A DNA stretch of 64,000 nt from contig JADFUC010002282.1 of NCBI GenBank assembly GCA_019722365.1, positions 247,239 through 311,238 on the forward strand, given 5' to 3'. This DNA is from Lithospermum erythrorhizon. Taxonomy: Eukaryota > Streptophyta > Magnoliopsida > Boraginales > Boraginaceae. Below are positions 48,501 to 62,099 of this stretch, in pieces (within the stretch, counting starts at the first letter, position 1; each line of letters starts with the position of its first letter). The translations under genes and the position numbers were made by a program. The notes under the pieces are model-generated. The model had not been told where the DNA came from, searched no databases, and was given only the letters and a program-made list of their open reading frames with translations.

Positions 48501-51500
48501 CAGTCTAAACGTATAGACCATTTCAAGTGGAGGTGGTACTCAAATACTACCCCATTCCTGTGATCCTAAATTATCGAGATCTATTGAAAAATGAAAAGTC
48601 ATTATTCAAATGTAAATAGAAATAATATTCCTGCAAATTGCAGGTACATAGTAAACCGGTGATAAGTTCAAAACAAGGCCCGTGGACAGATTTAAACTAA
48701 TGGATCCTACTGCAAGGGCCGCAACATTCATGCCATTTCCCACACGCAATCTCATTTCCTCTTCTAGTCTTCTACTGACTCGAAATTCTCGCATTACGAC
48801 AAATACGAGAACCACAACCGCGGCCTAAAGACTCCACGAAGTGTAATTAGAAGTTGTACAAACTTCAATAAAATACACACCTTTAGGCTCGCGGTTTATT
48901 AAACCATTTTTCCTATCTCGATCAATGTCCTACAGGCCGCTTCCAATGACCCTCGAGTTTGCACACAAGTATGTCATCCAAGCAGAGACACCCTTGCCTC
49001 TTCTCTCTGCTCTCAAGGACAAGCATCGCTGTATAAACGACAAGTTAGGTCGAAGACTTTGTTCATATCCAAAAAATTCATTAGGCATCAAAGAATGGTT
49101 ATTTGTTTGGCGAATCTCGGAGTAGGCTTCGACCGACCTTGTACTGCTATAAATTACGTATCTAGACATATCGTGACTAAAGAAGATCTCTACTTTGATG
49201 TTAACTCTAACTTGGGCTTATTCAGATCCCGCGATCTTCACCGCCACGCATCCATTACCTCAAGTGCGCAATCGAATCGCTGCGAGCTGCTCAGCCACCC
49301 AGAGCACCTAAAAGTTTCATATTTCTCATATTCTGCACGCTCCTTCGATTCACTCAAGAGCTTCCGATAAATGTCATATACGTGATACTCATCATACGTA
49401 GCCCCGAACTTCGCTCCATCCGAGTAAGCACAAGACACTTTTATGCTTGTAGTAGTCCTTCTTATGCAACTCATATTTTCCAAAGCGTACACACGTAAGT
49501 CCCCAAAAGTGTCTTATGTGAATTCCTTTATACAGCATTATTCAATGCCGTGCAACTTGAAGACAACCTTCAACTCACGAGGCCACGCCTCCCCAAATTT
49601 ACACCATCATACACGCCAGCGTAGTTAATGTAGCTCATGCAGTTCTGTGTGGGCAAAGAATAAATGTAGCCATACAATTCTACAAGAACGAGTAAATAAA
49701 ATAAATGACTAAGAAACTATCATAAAACACTTACAAATAAATTGGTAAGTGAATACTAATACTTCAAATCTCACTCTAAATATATTAGTATCAAGATCTA
49801 TTATAATTAAATTCAAACGGGTAACATCCGCATACATTTCTGAATCCAATTATACTATAGGTTGTCAACCAATTTATATAAAATCACATAACTTTTGTCA
49901 CTAGCATCTTCTTACAAGATGCTACCCAACATTTTTATCTCCAAAACCGGTTACACAACAATTAAACTAAAGAAAGCATTTGATCGACATCTCAGCTCAC
50001 AACGCAATGTGAAATCACTTCAACATGATCCATTGTCATATCAAATGCAACATTGTAACACCCTACTTTCACGGTGTGCCCAATCGATGCAATTGATTGC
50101 ACAACTTTAAAATTGGCTTCGACACTTCGCTTAAATTTTAATTGCGTATTTGAGTTATTTACTGTTTTCATTTACTCACGCATACTAGCACACATAATCA
50201 AGCAATACACGCAACATGAAAAATAAAACAAGTAATGCACATTCAAGAGATATAATGATATGACCCTGCACCTATTACAAGTATTTATCAAATACTCAAC
50301 ATAAGTCCTAATTCTTGTATCTTGTACTTCTCGATCCAATCAGCCCACCAAAGACCACTCTACCGAAACGATCTTCAATATCTTCACTTGTTACAATATT
50401 TATATACTAACTCCATCTTAGACAGCCTATGAAGCTCAGCTGGCAAAACAAATAAATAACAAGAGTCACACTGGGCGTCATTTACAACATTACGTGTTCA
50501 TAGACCGAAAAATAAATAAACGGGCCATCCATATACCATTCCAATCACTATTACAAAATATAGGCACTTTATTAAATCATATAAATGAACTTAATAAATA
50601 TTTTAAATGGCATCGAAATGCATGTTTGTAATTATCAAATTTAATAACTACGTAATCGCACATATTAAAATTTTAATTAATATAAAACTCAATTATCATA
50701 ATACATGTCAATTAATAATTATTACCAATAATTATTAACTATAGACATATTATAGAAAATATTTATCACAAATATATTCCTTAAAATACATTAAAAAGAG
50801 GAAATTATTACTATAATTGTTATATACTTTTTAAATTAATTTAAAATGATATAATATAAAGGAAAATTATCATTGTCATCACTTAATTAATTACAATCAA
50901 TTAGGTGATTAAAATGACAATAATCAATAATTAAAACCGAAAATATAATTCATAGTCCCATAATTTTATAAACCAAAAATAATAATAAATTCTAATTGTG
51001 TTTTCAAAATTAGGGCACACGCTATAACGGGCTCTGACGAATGACTCCAGGCCACACGGCCGACCGTCAACACGCTGTGAGCCGCTGCAGGTCGCCGTCC
51101 GTCAGATTTTCGGTATCACTAATCCGACAATCGGACGCCGTAGGCTGCCTGTGTCGGCCTGGCCGATTTATGGTAATATTTCCATATTTAACTCGATTTT
51201 CGATTTAATTTAATTCGCTTTGTAAAATCATTTTGAGGCTTTAAGTTTTTTTCAAAATTTATGAAATTCAAAAACATTAAACTTCATAATTTTCTTGAAC
51301 AAATCCTAATCGGGTCGCTCATTAAACAAATTTTTATATTTAATTATTAATTAAACACCCGTAAATCTCAAAATTGTTTTTGAGGCAATTGGAAACATCC
51401 AAAAATTATGAAATTTAATGGAGATCTTCTACCTGCTATATGTGGGTTCCAGAAAACATTATTTTGTAATTTTACAGAATTTACATAAACCAAACACGTT

Positions 51501-51773
51501 TTTACAAAAACCGCTTTTGAAACAAAACCAATTAAATCGTCATCTTTAATTTATGAAACAAAATTCATAAAAAGCAACAAAATATGATAATACATCATCA
51601 TAAACTTGTAACACATGTGTAAATCAATAATCAAGAATATGGTGATTTATTATCATATATTTATCAATTAAATATATGAATGTGCTAATTAATCAAATAA
51701 AAAATCGATAAAATAAACAAGCATAAAAAAAATGTAAAGCAACTTTAATTCGGCCATGATGCTACCGGGATGG
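45529..51773 (-). pseudogene. Copia gag-pol remnant (integrase, RT, RNase H region)
   Basis: On the minus strand: 48815-48606 reads 'LRVGNG' and 'LSTGLVLNLSPVYYVPAICR', the segment before integrase. About 48150-48046 reads 'FKEFK.KLQNQL' and 'DRGGEYL', with the second catalytic Asp of integrase. About 47200-47120 reads 'KGF' and 'VDYSETLRPVAMLKSIR'. About 47065-47000 reads 'KDGFLNGNLEEDVYM', the RT palm start. RNase H should lie at 46700-46400 but only vague similarity remains. The product would be a polyprotein for reverse transcription and integration. Frames shift repeatedly, so it is dead or mis-sequenced. The interval 49650-51773 should hold gag and the leader, but no motif was recognised. 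Confidence 0.8.
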
Positions 51774-52188
51774 AAAATACTATTGAGTTATACGAAAGAT
51801 AAATACAAATCCATAATTCCGTGGATCTTAAAGTGCTTACTACATTATTCAACAAATACATATAATTTCATTATACAACAGAAGATTTACACAAGAAATG
51901 AGTAAATTCCAATTGTACTCCACGCTTTCAAATTCACAACGCCGAATTTGAATTCCCTTCACCTCCTTGTCAGAATATCAACGTATGATATCTCTAGTCA
52001 GTCCACACCGTAAGAGGCTCTGAATCAAGAACCCATTTTATGCTAGTAAACAAGATTTAACAAAACTGCAAAACCCCAAAAATTTTAGAGAATTTTCGGC
52101 AAGTGGGAGTGCTACTTAGTGGTTTCGATGAAAATTAGTTTTCTAAAAAATTATGTCACGAAACCCTAAAGTTTGCTTATATGTGGCT
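51774..52188 (-). repeat. Copia 5' LTR, distal piece
   Basis: It matches 44521-44922 and stops at 'gcttatatgtgg' (about 52175-52187), where the inner element begins. The remaining LTR sequence appears at 61509-62038. The adjacent 'ggccatgatgctacc' (about 51755-51769), reversed, is a poor match to the initiator-Met tRNA primer site expected next to a copia 5' LTR. Confidence 0.8.
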
Positions 52189-54780
52189 GCGCTCAAATGT
52201 GCCTCGAGCAAGAACCTGCTGTTGCACGATCCGCCCCTGTGTCGGCCGCCTGGTGTTAGCGGCCGGTCAACAACCTGCATAATTCGCAGTCACCGATCGA
52301 TGGATAACAACATAAAAAGACTTCATTTGACATTAATAATAACAAAATACCCTTTTGTCCATCGTGGTGAACTAACAACATATACAATAAAACAACGAAC
52401 AACGTGATACAAATTCACCATACTTATACAATTCAAAGATACACAAGAATCCAAAATACAACATGTGAAGATGACAACCGTACTCCCCAACGAAATACAA
52501 TACACAAGTCTAACAATATACAAATTGACAACAAAAACGATCACGAGGGAATTACATGCCACCACCGCCTCATCTACGACCTCCAACTGCAGCCTCTATC
52601 AATGCAACTTCAACAACCTCAGCGATCAACCTCCTAGAACCTAGGCATAAAACGCCCGCCCATGTGAGAAAAAGTGCGGAGTCGCCTATGTCGGTTTTAA
52701 TACAAATACTAATACTGTCCCCACATATACATATTCATACTTATATAAATAATATATGCTTATACATCAACCAAAGCCACACAATGAATAATAAATTCAC
52801 AACTCACATAGAATCCTCTATAATGATGTTACATAATACTTTATACACATGAGTTTATCACATAAATAATCTATATTCATTCAAGTGGAAAAGACACAAA
52901 GGCATCAAACGAGGAATCCACCTCCAACACACACACAATTTAATCCACCTCCAAATAATACACACATACACGAGGAATCCACCTCCAAATAATACACACA
53001 CGAGGAATCCACCTCCAACAATACACATAATGGTGAATCCACCTCCACATATCCCACGAGGCCCACCTCCATCCTCCCGACCGAGGCTACACCCCTCAAT
53101 GTGCATATCACACCAAACCTCCCGAATCCACGGGGCAACCCACACAATATGCACACCACACCAAACCTCCCGGTTGGGGTCACCACCGCTCCGCAAGTAA
53201 CACACACAACAATCAAACACATCAAGACACAACACACACAACACACAAATTAATAATAAAATCTCATAACATTTAATCATGTTCACAACTATCCCATGAT
53301 ATAAATCATAATCAATAATATCGCATTTATACTTAATCATAATCTCAATTATCTCATAATATAACCTAAAATCTCAATTATTTCATCGTATTTAACTATA
53401 AATTAAAGTTTACACATAGTATCAATCATAATCACACAATACACATATCGTATCAATCCCAAGATAACACATGCAAAATATATAACATAATATATACGAA
53501 AAGGTCCCCATCAAGTATATTTGTACTCACCTCGAGCCCAAAAGCGCATAATGACTCTAGCAGCCCTCGGTGGCTAAGAAGCATTATAACACATTTTGTG
53601 TATCAACTCCTCTTAGCATCTATAAACCTCGAGCGTTATACCACGGCCTCACGATTCTAAATTTACAACCCTTAGCAATCATCCTATCCCCAAGATTGTA
53701 TACACTTTTAATATTCCAACATAACTGCTATTCTAATCGCCAACTTTGTAAATCTCAATATTCGGTCATCGCCCTATTACCCCAACAATAACACTTTAAG
53801 CACATTCTAATCAATCCAACAATCAATCGACAATTAATTAATCCATTAAACACAACCTCCAATTCAAACACTAAACGCTATACCTAATCCCCAAACTTTT
53901 CTCAACCCAATGTCTACATATCCATATCCAAACCAATAAATTTTATACCAAACAACTATATTAAAGTCCTCTAACTCATATTACAATTTAAAGTTAATTT
54001 AAAAAGCTCTCTGACAAAGTCAACCCTCAACTTATACACCACTTTCTAACCCCAATAATCACTCAAAAATCACCGCTTAATCCCCTATACGATACTTAGA
54101 TAACATTTCTATACCATAATAAATTCAAGATCTAAAAGTCAACAAAATCCCATAAAGTCAACTCTTCAAAACTAAGAAATATCTCAAAAAGATTCGATCT
54201 TTTCTTACCTAAGACGCTGATGAGAGGATTTATATGTGAGAAGAAAATCCACAACTTTGTTCTTGGATTTTAGGCGACAATCTACGAGAGAAATGGAAAA
54301 AATTTCAAAGTGGGGGATGTATATAGCATTTCCGCCAAGGAGGTGTGGCAAAGATGGTTTTAATGCATTTAGATAAATGCGTAAAGCGGGATATTTGTAG
54401 GGAAGAAATTCTGAAGTTCGCTCTGCTTCTGCTAATCTCTACACCTTCCAAGACTAAATATCAACGAAACCGATTTCCATTGTGTTATCTCGAGGCATAT
54501 ATTACTACTCATCTCATACTCATATCTCGATATATCGATATTATTCCAAAATTATTTATACTATCTCCGGTCCCACAAACCGAAATATACCACCAACCCA
54601 CCGATTGTTGAATTCTCCACTACTCAACTTCGAAATTTTTAATTTCAATTCTCGAATACTCCACCGAGAAACTTATATAATTATCAACATAATATTTGTA
54701 GCGAATCCTATTTATTTCATTCTACCCAATCTTATAAAAAAATTCCTTCGTCTCGAATTTACTTTCTAAGCACTCCGATT
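52189..54780 (-). repeat. Inner element LTR, proximal copy (3' LTR if minus)
   Basis: It matches 58937-61508 along its whole length. Shared blocks include 'cagtcaccgatcgatgg', 'caatacacaagtctaacaat' (one change), 'aacctaggcataaaacgccc', 'gcatcaaacgaggaatccac', 'cctatccccaagat', 'ttaaagtcctctaac', 'gataacatttctatacca' and 'ttatttatactatctccgg'. It contains the 'ccacctcc' minisatellite. Differences are mostly 1-5-base indels. Confidence 0.9.
52905..53060. repeat. Minisatellite inside the inner LTR (proximal copy)
   Basis: A unit of about 25-40 bp, 'gaggaatccacctcc' plus a spacer rich in 'aataatacacac', occurs about five times between 52909 and 53045. Minus-strand open frames crossing it encode repetitive 'GGGFLV' or 'EVDSS' peptides that are by-products of the repeat. 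The second LTR has the same array. Confidence 0.85.
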
Positions 54781-57700
54781 TTTCTTATCGTCTCCCAACT
54801 GGCTTTCAATATGGTCTGTCTTATTAATGTAATATCATGACATCTTGTCACCCAATCACATTCTCCCAACATAGTGATTGATCTCTCGAGGATCGCGACC
54901 ACCAGAAAATGTTACTCTAAACTTACCCTCGAATACATTACAACGGATACAGTCACCACCGTACGCGATCACGTGACGCCATACAGCCCAACTACGATAT
55001 ATCGTCCTCTCATATCCCATATTACACCAACACCCATCAACTCATTTTATCATGTTATCAATATCATAAATCAACCATCAATAATACCACTCAAAATCAA
55101 TATCCATATCACCGACATCGCCTCGTGATCCGCTTCATAATTCGTGTCATCATATCACCCTCGTTATCGACTACCGTATTCATTAATGCGCAAGTAAATT
55201 CCTCTGTATCAAACCCTACTCATCAAATTATTTATTATCGACATTCCTGTATCCAGAGCACAAGAAATACACCCAAGGTTTCTCAAAGATACAACTAACA
55301 TATAATACATGACCGATAACTCCACCATTTCGTAATGCTCCCACATATATACCTCTTAAAACACCACTTCATAGTATAGTTATATCCACCTTAACAAACA
55401 TGCATATATAATCTACCCAGGTATGTATATATATAACATCACATCGCCATTAATCAATACATTACCACAATACACTCATATACGTTCATTTACCATTCTC
55501 ATACCATCATAATTTCATTGTCGACAGTCAACATTTGTTTTTTTCCTTGCACCTATCATTTTATTTATATCAACATCATGTCATACCATAATATCTTAAC
55601 CATAAAAGCTATTATCTCAATTTCACCCTGGCATATATACCCTAGGCTCACTGTTAACATCATATATTTCCAGTCTTACTACGATTTATCAACATCTGAC
55701 TTTTTATAGGACAATCCAACAACATGCATGTATATATCCTCCCATACTACAATGTTAACCGATCATTCACACCACCTGCTTGATAACCCTTTATCAGAGC
55801 AACTTATTACTATCTCCAATAGCTATCAATATCCCCTTTTCGCATAATCTCACTCCCAGTGTCTCATTTTCTAGTCTAATTGAAAATTTCAACCTACCAT
55901 ATTCCTCTTCACATCACACTTCATTCTGAACTTTCATACCAGCAAGTATCGTTAACGTGCTTCTACCCAAAATTGTTAGACATTAATCTATGTTTACCTA
56001 CCTTCTTTTACCCTCCTTCTCCCCCAGATAGTACTTTATGAATCCAAATTTCCTGTTCACTTAGCTATATTATAGTATTCCTTCATTAATTTAACATATT
56101 TTAAACTTATTCTCCTTGTAGTCATATCAAGTTCCATTCTTCCTCGAGTTCTTCATCACTCATTGTAGCCACATTTTCCTTTCCTCCCCGTCTCATCAAA
56201 GAATATTGTAAAATCAACACCTCTTGAATAGCTTCCGATGGGCGCTTATCCTAACATCGGCTGAAGTTAGCCATCAAGAGCAACTTTCCTCTTACTTAAA
56301 TTATCATCTCTGTTAACTCAGGTCTTACACTTCAATACGTCTTATATCCTCATACAATAGTCACTACTTTCCGATAAGGCCTTTATACCGAATCAACACA
56401 TAACATTCCCACCTATTTGTCCTTGAATTCATGAATTCCACTGTTGTATTCTCTAATCGACATCCTACCTCTATTATTAACACCCACAAACGACGCTTAA
56501 CATCTTCACCACGCCCCGCCGACCATTACAAAATCCACAGATTCTTACAATTGCTCCACATAAACTTCGTACCACACCTCACATACTGATTCAATCTTAC
56601 AGAGAAAACTTGTAGATCTACTCGTAATAATTCAATTATTATTCTTATTAAGCATTTCTCCAAATCCATCATCCAGAATCATAAGTATAAATTTTTTTTT
56701 TCCCCAAGATCCTCTGTGAGTTAAGGGTCAACGACTCTCTTCCTCTCATGATACCACTATTCTCAAGCCACAATACACCTCAAAACTACTAAGTTCTCAC
56801 AAGACTCTACGATTTAGCCCATTCTCAAAACTATGCTCCCGAATTCATTGTATGAACACGTATATTCTACCACACACTTGTTAATACTCCATTGTCCTTC
56901 GGAATTTGTCACTCCCTTCATCTACACCAAGAGTCCATGACTCAAATCCTTAGAACTAACATTAGCGCATCACCATCATTAGTTTCCCTCATATTATCCT
57001 TTAAACAACAATTTCCATTTATGACCCGATACATTAACCATCATATTTTTATAAGCGGTAGATACCAAGATTCATTGATATTCGCTACTAATTTCACCCA
57101 ATTTCATCAAGGTCCAACTTTCTCCGAAATGAAGTCGGTATTTCAAAGCTTATAATTTACTTAGAATTCCGCTATAACCTCAACTCATCCTTGAAAAATT
57201 TATCCTCAACCTTTGAATCGAAACACCACCGCTTATCAATTCGCTCGAAACAAAGATAATATCCAAACATTTTCCCTTATCACCTTGAATTTCGTAGTCC
57301 TCTATTCCCCTCAATACGGCTAACCGGAATCGCACTTTGATTCATTTAACCTTTCTTAACCATCTATTCGCTTCTTAACCATAATTTGGCGAGATTCACC
57401 TCTTTATAACTCTACTCAACTCATCTAACCAAAAATTCAAATTCTTTTCCCTCTAAATCAACATTCTTCGTTTATATATAATTACATACAATATACTCAA
57501 GTCTTCAAGAATCATCATATTCTTTTCTCTACATGTCTTTTCTCGACTACCGAACAACCAAATTGCACCTTAATTAAATCTTTGATGTTCTAACTATTAT
57601 TATCAAATTTATATCTTAATTTCATACTTTCCCTTCAATTCATAATTGCTATAACTCCACGATCCTACACTCAAAGATAACATATACTCCACATATCATA

Positions 57701-58936
57701 CCTTCCTGTATTGCTTCTATTCCGTCGTTACATTTCATCATGATGCCATTATACACAACTTCATCATACATTAACAACCACTCAAAAAAATCTCGCTTTT
57801 AACCTAATTTCAATCATGTTATGAAATTTCCAAAATTCCCCTATTTATCATTAGCTTTCAGCACATTATATCACACCCACTAAGATCCTTATTTCATAAA
57901 ATTATTCAACACTATGTAATCCAATGAAAATATTCATCTTTATCCCAATCAGCTACATTTAAATCCAACTTCATATCCACTAAGAAGATTCTGATACTTA
58001 ATTCCACCAATACTAATTTTTTTTCCAATATTCTCGTATTTACTCAACATATTCCAATAGCATTCAGATGATCGATAATCCGCATTTAACTCAAATTAAT
58101 CAGAATAAATGCTTTTAATGGCAAATTTTTTCCCATTTTAGCTTATCCTCAATTCCTTTAGTATCCATCGAAATAGAATTTTCAATATCAACCTATTACT
58201 AATTTCATTCCTTCTCTTCTTTGCCTCTCATATTCATACCCCCACACTGACAACAAGATTCATTAACTTTACTCCATCTTCACAGCTGGGTCCATCCCCG
58301 ATACGGCCAACTAAATTTAATTCCTCTCTACCCTAACACTCGGCCCAACTATCATAATTATCACTTACATCAAATTCAATTATTTCAGCGACCGATTTAA
58401 CTTCATGATCTATGGATTTAACAATCTTATACCACAATCACGTATTACCCTTAACACTCTTTAGATTGACATAAAACATTCAACACTCCAATTCCAAATC
58501 CAACATTATAGATTCCTTTCCAACATCTTTTGGTCGCTTCCTTTCTCCCCAATAAAATTCCAAATAAACCATCCATATCTTAATGTCTCGTTTCCAAACT
58601 GTTCTGCCATGAGTTCACATCCTCTATAACTGCTGTTATCCAGAGTGAAAAAATAAAATCTACCCAACTTCAATGGGAACCGTTATCCAAATAAACATCA
58701 CCAAGTGTGTATTCATCAAATTTACTAACCGCCTCGAATCCTATGTCAGCTTGTAACAACAAATACGATCCATCTCAACCTTTCCTACCGGTCTCTACAC
58801 GTAGTTCGACGAAAAATCTTCCAGCATCCTCAATACCAACGATCAACGAAAGAAGAGAAATCTGCATCTACAAGAAGACTCGAATATCAACAACTATGCT
58901 TAATTATCTTGGTATACCTAGGTACATAACTGGCTA
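54781..58936 (-). mobile_element. Internal region of the inner LTR element, no recognisable domain
   Basis: This 4.15 kb is very poor in G on the plus strand and has no open frame above about 90 codons. I searched by eye for gypsy RT, integrase and chromodomain motifs on the minus strand and found none I could defend. It is either a heavily decayed gag-pol or non-coding filler of a LARD-type (large non-autonomous) element. Confidence 0.5.
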
Positions 58937-61508
58937 ATGTGACACCACGTAAAATCAAACCTAAGCTCGATACCAAAATCAGAATCTTACTCCGCCCAGT
59001 CGGCCGCCTGGCGCTATGTCATCAACAACTCAGACACCGTAGTCACCGATCGATGGATTTAATAAATACAAAAGATTCCATTTGACATTAATAATAATAA
59101 AAAATACATTTCGTCTGGGTGAACTAACAACATATGCACAAAAAACAAACTAACAACATAATACAAATCTTTTAATTATACAACCCAAAGATACACAAGA
59201 ACTAAAATACAACATGTGGAAAGTAATGCATAACCGCATCCCTCAACGAAATACAATACCCAAGTCTAACAATATACAAATCGACAACAAAAGTGGAAAC
59301 GACCGATGCAACTATATGCTACACATCAATATCTACGACCTAACTGGCAGCCTCTATCAATGCAACTTCTCAACAACCTCCGGCGATCAACCTTCTTAGA
59401 ACCTAGGCATAAAACGCCCGCCCATGTAAAAAGTGGAGTCAGCCTATTAAGTTCGAAAGTGAATACAAATACCATGCATTCGTCCCCACATACATATTCA
59501 TACTTATATAAATATATGCTTATACATCAACCGTGCCACACAATGAATACCCACAACTCACATAATCCTCTTATACTATGTTAAGCATAATATTAAGTGA
59601 CACAGCTTTATCGTCATAAATAACGATATTCATCTTAAGGAAACAAGACATTAAAAAGGCATCAAACGAGGAATCCACCTCCAAATACTGGCTACTACTA
59701 CTTGGTGAATCCACCTCCCAAATTAATACTACTAATACACGCAGTGAATCCACCCTCCAAATAATACACACACACGAGGAATCCACCTCCAATAATACAC
59801 ATACGTAGAATCCACCTCCACATAACTTGGGCATTTGAGGCCCCACCTCCATCCTCCCGACTGAAAGCACCCTCAATGTACACCAAACCTCCGAATCCAC
59901 GGGCAACCCACAACATGCACACCATACCTCAAACCTCCCGGCCTGGCCACCACCGCCCGCAAGTAACACACAAAGCAATCAAACACATCAAAGACAATGT
60001 ACCACACAACACACACCACACAAAATCTCATAACATGAATCATATTCATTAACTATCCTACGATATAAATCATAATCACTAATATCGCATGATATGAATC
60101 ATAATCTCAATTATCTCTCATAATATAACCCAAAATCTCAATTATTTCATCGCATTTAATCATAAATTAAGTTTACACATAGTATCAATCCTCTATAATC
60201 ACACAATACACATATCGAATAATCCCAAGATAACACATGCAAAATATATAAATACAATATAGGCAAAGGTCCCCTATCGTTATATTTGTACCACCGAGCC
60301 CAAAAGCAGCACAATGTCTCTAGCCCCTCAAAGTAATAGATCCGTTACTCCCAACCTCATTCGGGCGAAATTATACATTATAACACATTAATAAATCCCT
60401 TAAAGATCTATATAAACCCCGAAATTGGTTATACCACTGCCTCGACGATTCAAATTTCTATAACCCTCAGCTAATCATCCTATCCCCAAGATCGTATACA
60501 CTTAATATTCCAACATAACTACATTCTAATCGCCAACTTTGTAAAATCTCAATATTCGCCACACGCCTTATTACCCCACAATAACACTTTAAGCACATTC
60601 TAACTTCAATCCAACAATCAATTTAATACCATCCATTAAATACAACCTCAATTCAAATGTTATATTTAACTTTCCCCAAACTTTCAAACCAAGTTCACAT
60701 ATCCATATCCAAACCATACTTTATACCCAAACAACTATATTAAAGTCCTCTAACCTCATATTACAATTTAAAGTTAATTTAAAAAAGTCAATAAAAAGTC
60801 AACCTCAACTTACACCACTTTCTAACCTCCCTAATAATCACTGGGGTAATCACCGCTAATCCCTATACGATACTTAGATAACATTTCTATACCATAATAA
60901 ATTCAAGATCTTAAAAGTCAACAAAATCCCATAAAGTCAACTCTTCAAAACTCAAGAAATATCTCAAAAGATTTGATCTTTTTCCACCTAGATTACGAGA
61001 TGATGGCGAGTAAGAAAATCCACAACTTTGTTCCTCTGACGAAGCGACAATCTACTTGAGAGAAATGGAAAAAAAAATGTGCGGGGGATAGAGACTTCAA
61101 GCGAGGGCAAAGATGGTTTCTGATTTATGATGGAGATAGCCAAGTAAGTTGGATATTTGTAGGGAGTTAAATTTAAGCCTCCTGCCTCTAGGCTTTCTAA
61201 GTTAATCTTACACTCAAGACTTAAATATCAACGAAACCGATTTCCATTGCGTTATTCCTCGAGGCATATATTACTACTCATCTCATGGCCCATCTCGATA
61301 TATCGATATTATTCCAAAATTATTTATACTATCTCCGGTCCCACCACAAACCGAAATATACCAACAACTCCACCGATTTGTCAATTCTCCACTACTCAAC
61401 TTGGAAATTTTCAATTTCACCCCGAAATACTCCACCGAGAAACTTATATACTATCAAATACAATATTTGTAAGGAACGGTTATTTCACATATTAGTTTTC
61501 GACTCAAG
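58937..61508 (-). repeat. Inner element LTR, distal copy (5' LTR if minus)
   Basis: It pairs with 52189-54780 (shared blocks listed there). It begins 'tgtgacaccacg' at 58937 and ends 'tcaagca' near 61508. On the minus strand this reads TGCTTGA...GTGTCACA, a TG...CA layout like the solo LTR that ends 'tgttaca'. Confidence 0.85.
59665..59830. repeat. Minisatellite inside the inner LTR (distal copy)
   Basis: It has the same 'gaggaatccacctcc' unit as at 52905-53060. Here about five units lie at roughly 59668, 59702, 59745, 59775 and 59808, with changed spacers ('ctactacttggtgaatcc', 'acgtagaatcc'). The copy number is similar in both LTRs but the spacers differ in length. Confidence 0.8.
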
Positions 61509-62038
61509 CACCCTTTAGTCTGCTAAGACACTAATGAAGTCATTAATTGTATGAACTATTTAATTACCTTAATTAAATAGTAATGAAGTCAATGTCAATA
61601 ATCTTCAAGTTATTGATAAATACTAAATTATCTAAACCAATTAAATAACTATTTAATTGATTCTATTTGTTCAATCGATATTCTACATAAAACGTAATCC
61701 TCAGAATCAGAAATACATTTCTCAATTATACGCCTTTCTTTACCATACATGAAATATAACTCAACATCACTGTGACAAGGCTATGGGAATCTTCTGTGCT
61801 CGTGATAATAGGGTAAGTCAGATGGCACACTGACCAATTACTATTATTATAACGACAACGAAGTAGCATCTAGCACCGCCATAACCCCTTAAATTATCAC
61901 GAGAACCCACACTAGTAATATACAATTACTGTTGAACACTAAGTTCTATAATCACATTTAACCCAATCGTAAATGAATGATACACACCGCGCAACGGGTA
62001 TAATAAATGAATCAATTCTCATTAATTTTCAACAGTAA
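61509..62038 (-). repeat. Copia 5' LTR, proximal piece (LTR start)
   Basis: It matches 44977-45528 and ends 'attttcaacag' at 62038, the inverted TGTTG start of the LTR. It continues the LTR that stops at 52188. About 55 bases present in the intact LTR (44923-44976) have no clear counterpart at the junction, so a small deletion accompanied or followed the insertion. Confidence 0.8.
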
Positions 62039-62099
62039 CTTCGTTGACTCGGGAAGTCATGCATGTACATCTTTTTTTAGCTCTTCCAGATCTTCATCT

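Larger units (their letters stand above)
52189..61508 (-). mobile_element. Innermost LTR element, 9.3 kb, LTRs about 2.6 kb, inserted in the copia 5' LTR
   Basis: Two long direct repeats, 52189-54780 and 58937-61508, flank 4.15 kb of internal DNA. Once the element is removed the two copia LTR pieces join in the same order as the intact copy. Orientation is inferred as minus because the strand is G-poor on plus, and because the related solo LTR on plus has TATA-box and end motifs in the opposite direction. Long LTRs of this size suit the Tekay/Del-type gypsy group, but the internal region has no recognisable domain, so the superfamily is an inference. Confidence 0.75.
44521..62038 (-). mobile_element. 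Ty1/copia (Tork-like) retrotransposon, itself split by an inner element
   Basis: LTR copies are at about 44521-45528 (3') and, split in two, at 51774-52188 plus 61509-62038 (5'). The polypurine tract 'aagtgggg' directly precedes 'TGTTGG' of the 3' LTR (minus strand, about 45528-45540). The minus-strand internal region carries integrase before RT, the copia order. Removing the inner element (52189-61508) leaves about 8.2 kb. Motif wording resembles the Tork group as I know it. All frames are broken. Confidence 0.8.

Noticed and set aside
52858..53340. A 160-codon minus-strand frame with repeated Gly/Val/Leu peptides
   Set aside because: It is read through the 'ccacctcc' minisatellite of an LTR. 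The other LTR gives a different frame (59571-59978), as expected of repeat by-products.
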